From assembly GCA_902478945.1 (NCBI GenBank), contig CABSMX010000006.1:1-37508 (forward strand): DNA of 37,508 nucleotides, in the 5' to 3' direction. The notes under the pieces are model-generated. The model was given only the letters and a program-made list of their open reading frames with translations. It made no database searches and was not told where the DNA came from. How positions within the stretch are numbered: the first letter of the stretch is position 1; every line of letters starts with the position of its first letter. The stretch comes from an uncultured Collinsella sp. GTDB taxonomy: Bacteria; Actinomycetota; Coriobacteriia; Coriobacteriales; Coriobacteriaceae. Shown one piece after another: positions 23,401 through 32,024 of this stretch. The translations under genes were made by a program, and so were the position numbers.

Positions 23401-24925
23401 CGCATCGACGCCCGAGCTCGAGCTCGTGCAGATGGGCAGCTTCGGCTGCGGCCACGATGCGTATCTCACCGATGAGATCGCGCGCATGATGGGCGAGATG
23501 GGCTCCAAGGTTCCGATGATGATCAAGCTCGATGAGAGCGACGTCGCCGGTCCCATGGGCATTCGCGTGCGTTCGTTTATCGAGTCGGTCAACCGTCGTC
23601 GCGCGGAGGAGCGTGCCGAGGGCGCCCGGGTGCACGCGGTCCATCCGCTCGACGACCCGTATAAGGTCAAGTACACCAAGCGCGACCGGCACGACAAGAT
23701 CGCGCTGGTCCCCAACACCTCCCATGCGTTCTGCAGGCTCATGACCGCGGCGATGCGCAATCAGGGCGTGCGCGCCGAGGCCCTTGATATCGGGCGCGAG
23801 GATGCCATCCGCCTGGGCAAACGCTATGTGCACAACGACATCTGCTTCCCCGCGCAAATCGTGATCGGCGAGGCGCTCGCGGCACTCGAGAGCGGTAAGT
23901 ACGACCCGCACGACGTCGCCGTGGTGACTGGCAAGTATATCGGCGACTGCCGCCTGACGCACTACATGCCCCTGCTGCGCCGCGCGCTCGACGACGCGGG
24001 ATACGACTATGTCCCGGTGCTCACCAACGACGACGTCGATGCCCACAATGCGCATCCGGGCTTCAAGCTCGGCCTTGGCCCGAGCATCCAGATCGCCTAC
24101 GGTCTTCCCATGATCGATACCCTCGAGGCCATGCTTAGGCGCATCCGTCCCTACGAGCTCGAGAAGGGCGCGGCGGACGCTGCGTTCGACCGCGCGCTCG
24201 ATGAGGTTATCGAGGGCATGGAGCGCTCCGGGCTGAGAGGCCAGGCGACGGGCTTCAAACGCGCGCTTGCGATCATGGACGCCGTTCCGTACGACCGCTC
24301 GAACCCGCATCCGACCGTTCTCATCGTGGGCGAGTACCTGCTCAATTTCCATCTCGGCGCCAACCACGAGATCGAGCGCTACCTCGAGGACAACGGGCTC
24401 GAGGTCATCGAGGCGCGCATGACCGACGTGATCCGCAAGACCTATTTCTACAAGCATGCGCAGTCGCGCGAGTTCCACGTCGACCTGTCGCTGCCCGAAA
24501 AGGCCTGGTACGCCACGGCGGACAACCTGTTCGAGCTCGCGCACGACCGTTGCGACCGCCTGGGCGCGGCGAGCCCGCTCTACGAGCCGCCGACGCGCAT
24601 GCCCGAGCTCGTGCGCGCGAGCGATAAGATCCTGCACCATACGTTCGATGCGGGCGAGGGCGTGCTGATTCCGGCGGAGATCCTCGAGCACGCCAAGCGC
24701 GGCTGCCGCAACTTCGTGATCCTGCAGCCGTTCGGGTGTCTGCCCAACCATGTCGTGGGGCGCGGGCTCATCCATGCGCTCAAGGAGCAGTATCCCACGG
24801 CGCAGTTCCTGCCGCTCGACTACGATCCCGACGTGAGCTTCGCCAACGTGGAGAACCGTCTTCAGATGCTCATCATGAACGCCAAGGCGCAGGGGTGCGG
24901 TGAGGCGCATGGCGAGACCGCGTAA
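20486..24925 (+). CDS. Giant acyl-CoA dehydratase activase-related protein
   Basis: A 1479-residue cytoplasmic protein fusing two BadF/BadG/BcrA/BcrD-type ATPase domains to a long DUF2229/HgdB-like region. Domain 1 begins with DVGSTTTK at about 9-16 and has NGSCAGGTGAFIDE and SGRCGVY, whose cysteines in known activases ligate a shared [4Fe-4S] cluster. Domain 2 begins with GIDSGSTTTK at 339-348, with EACSAGCGSFLE and LGSRCTVF. A cysteine cluster follows (Cys627, Cys630, Cys634, Cys653). The C-terminal half has more candidate Fe-S cysteines, such as SDTVCFPAKL and NDICFPAQI. Known activases pass one electron at the cost of ATP to 2-hydroxyacyl-CoA dehydratases. No dehydratase is nearby, so the substrate is unknown. 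It is one intact frame, with tetR overlapping its end. Confidence 0.88.
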   Translation: MALLVGLDVGSTTTKVYAMHEDMTEAWWGYRRHGACQTASVRAMLGELAERFPHESLRVAVTGSGARDIATALGASYVQEVVANALAISRFYPQTRCAIELGGQDAKMIFFRTNDKGDIEVADMRMNGSCAGGTGAFIDEMAKLMGVGTESGEFEQLASRGTTVHEVSGRCGVYAKTDIQPLLNEGIPTTDLALSALHAVARQTIGGLAQGIDIEPPVIFEGGTLAYNPTLVRVFREQLNLSDDQVIVPRDPQIMVARGAALSLTDMFASSQPIDLPDAFVRLDKLETVAPASGEGRLAQPFFATPAEQADFTARHGKETPAKGPDTYAPGETVRVALGIDSGSTTTKFALVDEAGELVDSFYASNNGRPLDVAQQGLVSLKNRWETAGVTLAIDAVGTTGYGEELFARAFHADYHTVETVAHARAACACVPDATFVLDIGGQDMKAIWLNHGVLTDIVVNEACSAGCGSFLEGFAKNLGIAVEDIATEAFSSKAPAVLGSRCTVFMNSSVVSEQRRGKGPGDIMAGLCRSIIENVFTKVIRVSNLNRLGDKVVVQGGTFRNDAVLRAFEQYLGKPVTRAPHPGLMGAIGIALLAREECRKGDAGTSFIGLDAVERFEHREFGGVTCRRCNNRCQRAVVAFGDGSLYVTGNRCPRGGAISWDELVREVPAAEELRPQGACEAQAPGTGRDRTAAAPNLFVDREKLLFESCPTVPVCGGRDVTIGIPRVLEFWDTMPFWSTFFSTLGFKVRVSGRSTKAMYERGLAHVTSDTVCFPAKLVHGHIRNLVDAGVDRIFMPIITTVPTENTASTSEWMCAVVKGYPYVMRNSDNPEERFGVPFDTPLFHWYDEGDRNRQLKAWCKETFDIDADLVAKATEQADRAQQTFENQLQLRGRQVLENVREDGGYAVVIASRPYHNDPLVNHGLPKLFSERGIPVLTPDAVPGVCNVDLSNSRIDIVNNYHARMLSCAVIVASTPELELVQMGSFGCGHDAYLTDEIARMMGEMGSKVPMMIKLDESDVAGPMGIRVRSFIESVNRRRAEERAEGARVHAVHPLDDPYKVKYTKRDRHDKIALVPNTSHAFCRLMTAAMRNQGVRAEALDIGREDAIRLGKRYVHNDICFPAQIVIGEALAALESGKYDPHDVAVVTGKYIGDCRLTHYMPLLRRALDDAGYDYVPVLTNDDVDAHNAHPGFKLGLGPSIQIAYGLPMIDTLEAMLRRIRPYELEKGAADAAFDRALDEVIEGMERSGLRGQATGFKRALAIMDAVPYDRSNPHPTVLIVGEYLLNFHLGANHEIERYLEDNGLEVIEARMTDVIRKTYFYKHAQSREFHVDLSLPEKAWYATADNLFELAHDRCDRLGAASPLYEPPTRMPELVRASDKILHHTFDAGEGVLIPAEILEHAKRGCRNFVILQPFGCLPNHVVGRGLIHALKEQYPTAQFLPLDYDPDVSFANVENRLQMLIMNAKAQGCGEAHGETA

Positions 24926-25598
24926 GGACGCCGATGCGCCCGATGCACGCACCCGTATCATCGAGGCGTTTTGGGAGCTCATCGAGAACAACAGCATCTT
25001 CGAGCTGTCGGTTGGCGAGGTGACCCGCGCCGCCCGGTGCAATCGCGGAACGTTTTACTACTATTTTCACGATTTCGATGAACTCGTCGCCATCGCCATA
25101 GCCCAACTGCTGCAGGATAACGAGCTCATCACCGATGCCCTCTGGCATTTTTCGAGCGAGGGCGACCTTTCGGCGTTCGACCGGCGCGACGTCCGCTGCC
25201 TGCTGCGGCGCATCGTCATCACCATGAGGGCGGGTGCCGCCGAGCAGGTCGTGCAGGGCATCCATACGATCATCATCGACCGCGTGAGAGAGATCGTCCA
25301 CCCCGACGGAGAAGAGCTCAAGGCGGATTCGAGCTTTGCGGTGGGCTTTCTGGTCTCGGGCATCATGGACTTTGTGATGGCGGTCGGCTTTGCCCGGGAG
25401 GGCGGCGAGGAGATAGACCTCGAGCAGCTGGGGGACAGCGCGTGCGCGTACCTGAGGGCGGTCGCCATGCAGACGGTGGAAACGGTCGCGCAAGTCGAGG
25501 GCGTCGATACATCCGAGCTGCTCGAACGCGTCTCCAAGGAGGCCGATGCCTATCGCGCATCGCGTGCGACGAGTCCCGACGTGGTGAAAGACGCCTAG
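24909..25598 (+). CDS. TetR-family transcriptional regulator
   Basis: A 229-residue regulator with a TetR helix-turn-helix at about residues 15-62: RTRIIEAFWELIENNSIFELSVGEVTR, then NRGTFYYYFHDFDELVAIA with the recognition helix and the typical F/YYYF motif. The C-terminal ligand domain is not closely recognisable. It overlaps the activase gene by 17 bases, so the two are co-transcribed and coupled. GGTGAGG lies four bases before the ATG; an in-frame GTG nine bases earlier is an alternative start. The perfect palindrome upstream of the activase gene is its likely target. Confidence 0.9.
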   Translation: MARPRKDADAPDARTRIIEAFWELIENNSIFELSVGEVTRAARCNRGTFYYYFHDFDELVAIAIAQLLQDNELITDALWHFSSEGDLSAFDRRDVRCLLRRIVITMRAGAAEQVVQGIHTIIIDRVREIVHPDGEELKADSSFAVGFLVSGIMDFVMAVGFAREGGEEIDLEQLGDSACAYLRAVAMQTVETVAQVEGVDTSELLERVSKEADAYRASRATSPDVVKDA

Positions 25599-25623
25599 GG
25601 TTTCTCTTGCGGGGCGCCTGTCG

Positions 25624-25651
25624 CGCATCGCGCGGTGAGTCCCGCGATGCG
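25624..25651. repeat. GC-rich hairpin after tetR
   Basis: CGCATCGCG and CGCGATGCG pair perfectly over nine bases around a ten-base loop, without a T-run. It could be a weak terminator of the activase-tetR operon. The spacer to clpC (about 190 bases) otherwise shows a GC hairpin ending in GCGTTTTG and the clpC ribosome site. Confidence 0.4.
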
Positions 25652-25790
25652 GTCATAACCTGCATTCATGTGAGCCGGGTTTATAGATATTCCTCCAGCT
25701 GTTAACATAGACAACCTGTGGGTAAAGAGACAAAAGCGCCGCCGACGGGCGGGCGTTTTGATTTCGATGAACTCATGTAAGGAAACAAGC

Positions 25791-28433
25791 ATGTTAGATA
25801 GATTTACCGATCGAGCGCGCAAGGTCATGTCGATGGCCAAACAGGAGGCGCTCGATCTTCATTCAAATAAGGTGGGCACCGAGCACCTGCTGCTCGCGTT
25901 TGCCAAGGAGGACGAGGGCATTGCCGCCGAGGCACTGCGCTCGCTTGATATCTCCTACGACGACATCATGGACACCCTCAAGGAGGTCCAGACCACGGTT
26001 CCCGAGCCCAGTGAGGAGACCGAGGCGGCTAAGCTCGCCTTTACGCCGCTCGTCATTAGCGTTATGGAGCGTTCATTCCGCGTGGCGCGTGAGAATAACC
26101 AGACCTACGTGTCGACCGAGCACTTGCTGATCGGCATCGTCGAAGAGGGCAACGGCATGGCCATGGACATCCTCATGCGCCTGGGTGTGTCGTCCGCCTC
26201 TATCAAAAAGGCTATCGAGAAACTCACTGCCAAGGACCAGGACAAGAAGCGTCCGCTCGCCGGCGCCGGTGCCGGGCGTCCCGGTGCGGGCCTGCCGTTC
26301 TTTAGCGGCTCGGATGCCTCTCAGCAAAAGGGGAGTGGCACCGATACGCTTAAGCAGTTCGCGACCAACCTCACGCAGAAGGCGCGCGACGGCGAGCTCG
26401 ACCCTGTAATTGGTCGCGAAAAGGAAGTCCAGCGTATGATGGAAATTCTTTCGCGCCGCACCAAGAACAACCCGCTCATTCTGGGCGACCCCGGCGTGGG
26501 CAAGACGGCCATCGTCGAGGGCCTGGCTCAGCAGATTGCAGCCGGCAACGTGCCCGAGAACCTCATGAACCAGAATATCTGGACGCTCGACCTGCCGGGC
26601 CTCGTGGCGGGTGCCAAGTATCGCGGCGAGTTTGAGGAGCGCCTCAAGAACGTGATCCAGGAGGCCACCGAAGCCGACGACGTCATCCTGTTTATCGACG
26701 AGATGCACACCATCATCGGTGCCGGTTCTGCTGAGGGCTCCATCGACGCGAGCTCTATGCTCAAGCCCGTGCTCGCGCGCGGTGCCTTCCAGATTATCGG
26801 CGCCACCACGGCCGAGGAATTCCGCAAGTACCTCACCAAGGACCCGGCCTTCGAGCGTCGCTTCCAGACCATCGATGTCGAGGAGCCGAGCGTCGAGGAC
26901 ACGGTCAAGATCCTGACCGCGCTCAAGCCGCGCTACGAGGAGCACCACCATGTGCGCTATACGCAGGGTGCTATCGAGGCCGCCGCGAACCTTTCCAACC
27001 GCTACATCCAGGATCGCTTCCTGCCCGATAAGGCCATCGACCTCATTGACGAGGCCGGTGCCCGCGCTCGCATCGCCGCGAATCGCGCGCCCGAGCCGGT
27101 GCGCGAGGCCGAGCATCGCATAGAGGAGCTCAAGGCCGCCGCGCAGGAGGCCACCGAGAGCGACGACATGAACAAGGCCGCCGAGATTACCGAGCGGCAG
27201 AAGGCCGCCGAGATTGAGCTCGCCGAGGCCAAGGCCGCCTGGACCGCCGAGCTCGACGCCAGCCCGCTCACCATCGATGTGAGTCAGATCGCCGATATCG
27301 TGTCCGTGACTTCGGGCGTACCGGTGTCCTCGCTTACCGAGAGCGAGAGCCGTCGCCTGCTGCAGGCCGAAAGCGTGCTCAAGACGCGCATCATCGGTCA
27401 GGACGAGGCTGTCGAGGCAGTTGCCAAGGCCGTACGCCGCAGCCGCTCGCCGCTCAAGGATCCGCGTCGCCCCGTCGGCAGCTTTATCTTCCTGGGTCCC
27501 ACCGGCACGGGCAAGACCGAGCTCGCCAAGACGCTCGCCGAGTACCTCTTTGGCAGCAAGGATGCGCTCATCAGCTTCGACATGTCCGAGTTCGGTAGCG
27601 AGTTCGAGGTCTCCAAGCTCATCGGTAGCCCTCCGGGTTACGTCGGTCACGACGAGGGCGGCCAGCTCACCAAGGCCGTTCGTCGTCACCCGTACTCGGT
27701 CGTGCTGTTCGACGAGATCGAGAAGGCGCACCCCGATATCTTCAACATCTTGCTGCAGGTGCTGGAGGAGGGCCGCCTGACCGATAGCCAGGGCAAGACG
27801 GTAGACTTCCGCAACACCGTGATCATCATGACGTCCAACGTGGGCGCCCGCGAGATTGCGCAGGATGCGAGCGTGGGCTTTGGCACCACCGGCGAGCAGG
27901 GTCTCACGTCGAGTGAGATCCGTGGTCGCGCGATGGGCGAGCTCAAGCGCCTGTTCCGCCCCGAGCTGCTCAACCGTATCGATGACATCGTGGTGTTCCA
28001 GAAGCTCTCGGGCGAGAATCTCACCAAGATCGCGCACCTGCTGGTGGACGACCTGCGTCAGCGTTTGATTGCCAACGGCATGAACATCAAGCTCACCGAT
28101 GCGGCCTATGACAAGATCGTGGCCGAGGGCACCGACCTCACCAACGGTGCGCGTCCGCTGCGCCGTGCCATCCAAAAGCTCATCGAGGACCCGCTGTCCG
28201 AGGAGCTTCTGGCCGGCGAGTGGGGCGAGGGCGATACCGTCCTGTGCGACGTGGCCGATGGCAAGTTTGTCTTTAGCCACGGCACGGGCGAGATCCCGGC
28301 ACCGCGTCCGGCGGGCACGCTCGGTGGCGATACCGCCCCGGCGGCACCGCACACCGGCAACGCCGCGCCCGTGAGCGGCGGCGTGACCTCGGGCCCCGGC
28401 GGCATGATGCAAGCCGGTTCCGGCGCGCTGTAG
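25791..28433 (+). CDS. clpC: ATP-dependent Clp protease ATP-binding subunit ClpC
   Basis: An 880-residue AAA+ unfoldase of the ClpC type that feeds substrates to ClpP. The N-domain is a double repeat (about 1-145). The first ATPase has Walker A GDPGVGKT at 232-239 and Walker B FIDEMH. A middle coiled coil (about 410-480, Glu/Ala/Lys-rich) follows. The second ATPase has GPTGTGKT at 569-576, LFDEIEKAH, and arginine-finger and sensor segments. The last 45 residues are a Gly/Pro/Ala-rich tail. AAGGA before the ATG sets the start; eleven in-frame codons upstream are not family-like. No ctsR or mcsA/B genes are adjacent, unlike the Bacillus operon. Confidence 0.95.
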   Translation: MLDRFTDRARKVMSMAKQEALDLHSNKVGTEHLLLAFAKEDEGIAAEALRSLDISYDDIMDTLKEVQTTVPEPSEETEAAKLAFTPLVISVMERSFRVARENNQTYVSTEHLLIGIVEEGNGMAMDILMRLGVSSASIKKAIEKLTAKDQDKKRPLAGAGAGRPGAGLPFFSGSDASQQKGSGTDTLKQFATNLTQKARDGELDPVIGREKEVQRMMEILSRRTKNNPLILGDPGVGKTAIVEGLAQQIAAGNVPENLMNQNIWTLDLPGLVAGAKYRGEFEERLKNVIQEATEADDVILFIDEMHTIIGAGSAEGSIDASSMLKPVLARGAFQIIGATTAEEFRKYLTKDPAFERRFQTIDVEEPSVEDTVKILTALKPRYEEHHHVRYTQGAIEAAANLSNRYIQDRFLPDKAIDLIDEAGARARIAANRAPEPVREAEHRIEELKAAAQEATESDDMNKAAEITERQKAAEIELAEAKAAWTAELDASPLTIDVSQIADIVSVTSGVPVSSLTESESRRLLQAESVLKTRIIGQDEAVEAVAKAVRRSRSPLKDPRRPVGSFIFLGPTGTGKTELAKTLAEYLFGSKDALISFDMSEFGSEFEVSKLIGSPPGYVGHDEGGQLTKAVRRHPYSVVLFDEIEKAHPDIFNILLQVLEEGRLTDSQGKTVDFRNTVIIMTSNVGAREIAQDASVGFGTTGEQGLTSSEIRGRAMGELKRLFRPELLNRIDDIVVFQKLSGENLTKIAHLLVDDLRQRLIANGMNIKLTDAAYDKIVAEGTDLTNGARPLRRAIQKLIEDPLSEELLAGEWGEGDTVLCDVADGKFVFSHGTGEIPAPRPAGTLGGDTAPAAPHTGNAAPVSGGVTSGPGGMMQAGSGAL

Positions 28434-28458
28434 GGTGTGGCGACAATTTGATCTGTGC

Positions 28459-28494
28459 AATCGAGGCGTTCCGGCAAGGGCGCCTCGATTTGTA
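28459..28494 (+). terminator. Terminator of clpC
   Basis: AATCGAGGCG and CGCCTCGATT form a perfect 10-bp stem with a 12-base loop; the tail is short (TTTG including the stem end). Confidence 0.6.
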
Positions 28495-28573
28495 GAGCTG
28501 TGAAGTTGTGACCGTTACGCTATGCGGTCCACCGTTAGCCGATGATGCGAGGGCGCTCGGCGTTTTCGAGTGG

Positions 28574-28602
28574 TTTATGCAAACGAAGTCTGGGAATATA
28601 CA
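28574..28602 (+). promoter_or_regulatory. Putative pepD promoter
   Basis: TTTATG and TATACA are separated by 17 bases, 44 bases before the start codon. The -10 is good and the -35 weak. Confidence 0.4.
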
Positions 28603-28646
28603 AGGCGCATGTCTTATTGTCTAACCAGTTGCGCCAAGGAGGCACC

Positions 28647-30104
28647 ATGGACTACAAGATTACTGGCTACGAGCCCGCCCAGCTGTTCCATTTCTTTGAG
28701 GAGATCAGCGCGATCCCCCGTGGGTCTGGCAACGAGAAGGGCATCAGCGATTTCTTGGTTGCGTTTGCCAAGGAGCGCGGCCTCGACGTGTATCAGGACG
28801 AGGTCTACAACGTCATCATTCGTAAGCCCGCATCTGCCGGCGCCGAGAATGCCCCGACCGTGATGCTGCAGGGCCACATCGACATGGTGTGCGACAAGCT
28901 TGGCTCCGTTGAGCACGACTTTACGACCGATGGTATCGACCTGGTCGTCAAGGACGGCGTCCTCACCGCTAACGGCACCACCCTGGGCGCCGACAACGGC
29001 ATTGCTGTCGCTCTGATGCTCACCGTGCTCAACGACGATTCGATTGCTCATCCGGCCCTCGAGTGCGTGTTCACCACCGACGAGGAGACTGGCCTGGTTG
29101 GCGCCGAGACGCTCGACAAGTCCCAGATTAGCGCCCGCACCATGATCAACCTCGATTCCGAGGAGGAGGGCGTGGCCACCGTCAGCTGCGCCGGCGGTGT
29201 CGTCGTTACCTACACCTGCCCGATCGTGCGCGAGCACAAGACCGGCAGCACCCTTACGCTCGAGATCTCCAGCCTGCTGGGTGGTCACTCCGGCGCCGAC
29301 ATCCACCTGGAGCGCGGCAACGGCAACCTCATCATGGCCCGCATCATCGACCGCCTGATGGTCGCCGGCGAGCCCGCCATCGTCAGCTTTAACGGCGGCA
29401 CTAAGGACAACGCCATCAACCGTGAGTGCAAGGCCGAGCTGGTCTACACTGATCACGCTGCCGCCGAGGCCGCGGCCCAGATCGCAAAGGGCATCATTGC
29501 CGACGTCACTGCCGAGCTCGAGGTCTTTGACCCCGGCTTTACCTGCACCGTCGAGATTGCCGACGACGCCGAGGTCGAGGCCATGGATCAGAAGTCCGCG
29601 CTTGCCCTCATCCGCGCCCTGCGTCTTGCCCCTAACGGCGTGATTCGCCGCAACGTCGCCACCGACGGCTCCGTCGAGGTTTCCTCCAACATCGGTGTGG
29701 TTGCCACTTCTGACGACGAGGTCAAGATCATGCTGTCCCCGCGCTCCTCGATTACCTCGCTGCAGAACGAGTTCAAGGACCGCCTGCAGACGCTGGCCGA
29801 TGTCCTGGGCTTCGACGCCAAGTTCGAGTTCGAGTATCCCGGCTGGAGCTATGCCGAGCATTCGCCGGTCCGCGACATCTTTGTCGAGAGCTATCGCGAG
29901 CTCTTTGGCTCCGAGCTGCGCATCGAGTCCATTCACGCCGGCCTTGAGTGCGGCCTGTTTGCCGAGGCCCTGCACGGCCTGGACGCCATCGCCGTGGGCC
30001 CGACGCTCTCCGATGTCCACACCCCGGACGAGAGCATGGAGCTCGCTTCTGCCGAGCGCTTCTACGAGCTGCTCATCGACGTCCTCAAGCGCCTCGCTGC
30101 GTAA
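28647..30104 (+). CDS. pepD: Aminoacyl-histidine dipeptidase (PepD, M20 family)
   Basis: A 485-residue zinc dipeptidase of the M20/PepD group, which hydrolyses Xaa-His and other dipeptides in the cytoplasm. Metal-site motifs are visible: LQGHIDMVCDK (His and Asp ligand/catalytic pair), LGADNGIAVALML (bridging Asp), TTDEETGLVGAETLD (catalytic Glu pair) and, after the dimerisation (lid) domain, GLECGLFAEAL and GPTLSDVHTPDES near the end. The start opens YEPAQLFHFFEEISAIPRGSGNE, typical of PepD. AAGGAGG lies four bases before the ATG. It is transcribed alone and followed by a strong terminator. Confidence 0.93.
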   Translation: MDYKITGYEPAQLFHFFEEISAIPRGSGNEKGISDFLVAFAKERGLDVYQDEVYNVIIRKPASAGAENAPTVMLQGHIDMVCDKLGSVEHDFTTDGIDLVVKDGVLTANGTTLGADNGIAVALMLTVLNDDSIAHPALECVFTTDEETGLVGAETLDKSQISARTMINLDSEEEGVATVSCAGGVVVTYTCPIVREHKTGSTLTLEISSLLGGHSGADIHLERGNGNLIMARIIDRLMVAGEPAIVSFNGGTKDNAINRECKAELVYTDHAAAEAAAQIAKGIIADVTAELEVFDPGFTCTVEIADDAEVEAMDQKSALALIRALRLAPNGVIRRNVATDGSVEVSSNIGVVATSDDEVKIMLSPRSSITSLQNEFKDRLQTLADVLGFDAKFEFEYPGWSYAEHSPVRDIFVESYRELFGSELRIESIHAGLECGLFAEALHGLDAIAVGPTLSDVHTPDESMELASAERFYELLIDVLKRLAA

Positions 30105-30159
30105 AGGTTGCGCTAGCAGCAGTCCGAGCCACGTGCTAGCGGATTGCAAATGACATTAT

Positions 30160-30207
30160 GAGAGGGGGCATCTGAGCTTTTGCGACGGGTGCCCCCTCTC
30201 TTCTTTT
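30160..30207 (+). terminator. Terminator of pepD
   Basis: GAGAGGGGGCA and TGCCCCCTCTC form an 11-bp stem with a 19-base loop, then TTCTTTT. It lies between convergent pepD and hipA; only the plus-strand side has a T-rich tail. Confidence 0.85.
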
Positions 30208-30231
30208 AAGAAATGGGAAATTGATTGGCGT

Positions 30232-31536
30232 CTAGCCCATATCCGCCTTGATGAGGTCGATGGTGCGCTGGCAGTTTTCGCGGACGGGGCCGAGCATATG
30301 CTCGCGCAGGTCCGCCATGCCGGGCAGGTCGGCATATTCGTCCATGACCTCTTCCATGCAAATGGGTACCTCGTAGGCGAGGTCCATCATGGCCGCAAAG
30401 CAAAACTTCTCGGATAGCCCGGCATCGGTAAGCGCCGCCTCCAGCGCGGGGTCGCCCATACCGTGGTATCGGCGGATAGCGCCTGGACCGATGCGTCCCA
30501 CACGGTTTTCGCCGCCAACGCTCATGGCAAGGCGCGCTCGGCGGCGCATGCGCTCATATGCCAAACCCGATGCGACATCGTACATTCGAGCCATCATGGC
30601 TGCGCCGTCGTTTCCAAGGAGCAGGGAATAGTTTTTCGCATGCGCATCCGGTGCGCCGATAATGGCGTTGAAGAACAGTATTTGCGTAAACAGATACAGG
30701 TTAAGTTGATGGTGGCTCGTATTTATGAGGAGCTCTTGAATGTCGCGGGTGGTCGGGCCGCCGTCTGCCGTGTACTTTTGGGCGGGCATCACCCCAAGTG
30801 CCTGGCAGAGGTCTTCTTGATGTAGACGCCTGATCGTTCCGTCTTCGACTTTCATGCGGTCATAGCGCTCAACAATGAGGGCAGGTTCGTCCTCAAACAT
30901 ACGATATTCGACGTTTGCCGTTGCGATACCGGCGCGCTGGGCGCTTTTCATGCAGACAAACTCATTGAGAGCCTCGAGTTTAAATCCGATAACGCCATTT
31001 TTGAAAATATGCGTCGTGGGCGAGGAGCCCACACATTCGCACCAGCGACCGTCTATGAGTGCGAGTGCGAACTTGCCCTGGTTGCCTCCAAGTGACCAAC
31101 TTTCATCTAGACCCATCCACGATGCATCGCGGTCATCTCTGATCGACTTGAGACGCAGCGCAATCTCGTGATCGCCTATAGGGCGGTATTCGCTGGTGCG
31201 ATGCAGGACGGCGTTGACGTCTTCTTCGGCACAAAACTGCACTCCACCCGGACAGTCAAGTCCGATATGGCTGAGTAGCGCAACGGCATTGTTGGGTCTA
31301 ACGTCGAATTCGGCAGCAATCGCTTTTCGCTGATCCTCGCTGTCGGGTAGAAGGCCAAACAGGTACGGATTCATGACCTGTTGTCCGTATGTGCGATTCG
31401 ATACGGGTATGTTGGTCGATAGGGCTGGCCCGTCATAGTCATGATCGTAGGTAAAGCTGATAAGACCGTTCTCATCTTGCGTGAGCGTTCCCGCAGGTAC
31501 GCCGCAAATAATGGTCCGAAGTGATGTTCTGGCCAT
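30232..31536 (-). CDS. hipA: HipA-family toxin kinase
   Basis: A 434-residue HipA-type serine/threonine kinase, the toxin of a type II toxin-antitoxin pair; E. coli HipA phosphorylates glutamyl-tRNA synthetase. The N-terminal beta domain (about 1-110) contains GLISFTYDHDY and FGLLPDSEDQR. The kinase core has a P-loop-like SLGGNQGKFAL at 148-158, VERYDR at about 222-227, HQEDLCQALG at 239-248, the catalytic loop GAPDAHAKN (Asp298, Asn302; usually NGDxHxKN) and the metal aspartate Asp320 in MYDVASGL. All catalytic positions look intact. It starts three bases after the hipB stop. The target here is unknown. Confidence 0.9.
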   Translation of the reverse strand: MARTSLRTIICGVPAGTLTQDENGLISFTYDHDYDGPALSTNIPVSNRTYGQQVMNPYLFGLLPDSEDQRKAIAAEFDVRPNNAVALLSHIGLDCPGGVQFCAEEDVNAVLHRTSEYRPIGDHEIALRLKSIRDDRDASWMGLDESWSLGGNQGKFALALIDGRWCECVGSSPTTHIFKNGVIGFKLEALNEFVCMKSAQRAGIATANVEYRMFEDEPALIVERYDRMKVEDGTIRRLHQEDLCQALGVMPAQKYTADGGPTTRDIQELLINTSHHQLNLYLFTQILFFNAIIGAPDAHAKNYSLLLGNDGAAMMARMYDVASGLAYERMRRRARLAMSVGGENRVGRIGPGAIRRYHGMGDPALEAALTDAGLSEKFCFAAMMDLAYEVPICMEEVMDEYADLPGMADLREHMLGPVRENCQRTIDLIKADMG

Positions 31537-31539
31537 TGG

Positions 31540-32010
31540 CTATTTCCCGTCAGGCTTTGGTTGGACAGATGCGTTTGCGGCAATCGAGACTCCGAGATTG
31601 GACATGGCGAAATCTGCGAAGGTTTTGTCGTAGAGTTCAGACGTAAAGGGGGCGTCTGCAAGAACCGGAATGGCGGCGCAGCAACGGTAGCTATGAGAGG
31701 GACGTTGAGCGCGATGGCGTCTGGGGGTGCTGCGAGTTTGCAGATCGGCATGCGGAACGTTGGCTGATTGCTCGTTATTCGTTTTGACGATATCCCCTTG
31801 AGCGGCGAGCGCCAGTCCGAGAGCATTAAAGATCGCCAATAGCTTGTCGAGTCGAATGCCGGTGGCATCTCCCAGCTCGAGCGATGCGAGCAGGCGCTCC
31901 GAAACACCGGCTTTTTTAGCGAGGGTCGCACGGGTGATTCCCTGTGACTCGCGTGCCTGGCGCACGTAGATGCCAGCTTGGCGCGGCGTGGTGATGGGAA
32001 AGGTATCCAC
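31540..32010 (-). CDS. hipB: HipB-type antitoxin (XRE helix-turn-helix)
   Basis: The antitoxin partner of hipA. An XRE-type helix-turn-helix fills about residues 10-70 (VRQARESQGITRATLAKKAG, then SERLLASLE, and RLDKLLAIFNALGL). The protein is 156 residues, long for HipB (often 70-110): residues about 80-156 are an extra Ser/Arg-rich, poorly conserved-looking tail that ends near hipA. It starts with GTG; AGGAG lies six bases upstream. It probably binds the three repeated operators just upstream and represses its own operon together with HipA, as known for HipBA. Confidence 0.88.
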   Translation of the reverse strand: MDTFPITTPRQAGIYVRQARESQGITRATLAKKAGVSERLLASLELGDATGIRLDKLLAIFNALGLALAAQGDIVKTNNEQSANVPHADLQTRSTPRRHRAQRPSHSYRCCAAIPVLADAPFTSELYDKTFADFAMSNLGVSIAANASVQPKPDGK

Positions 32011-32024
32011 GGCAATCTCCTAAC

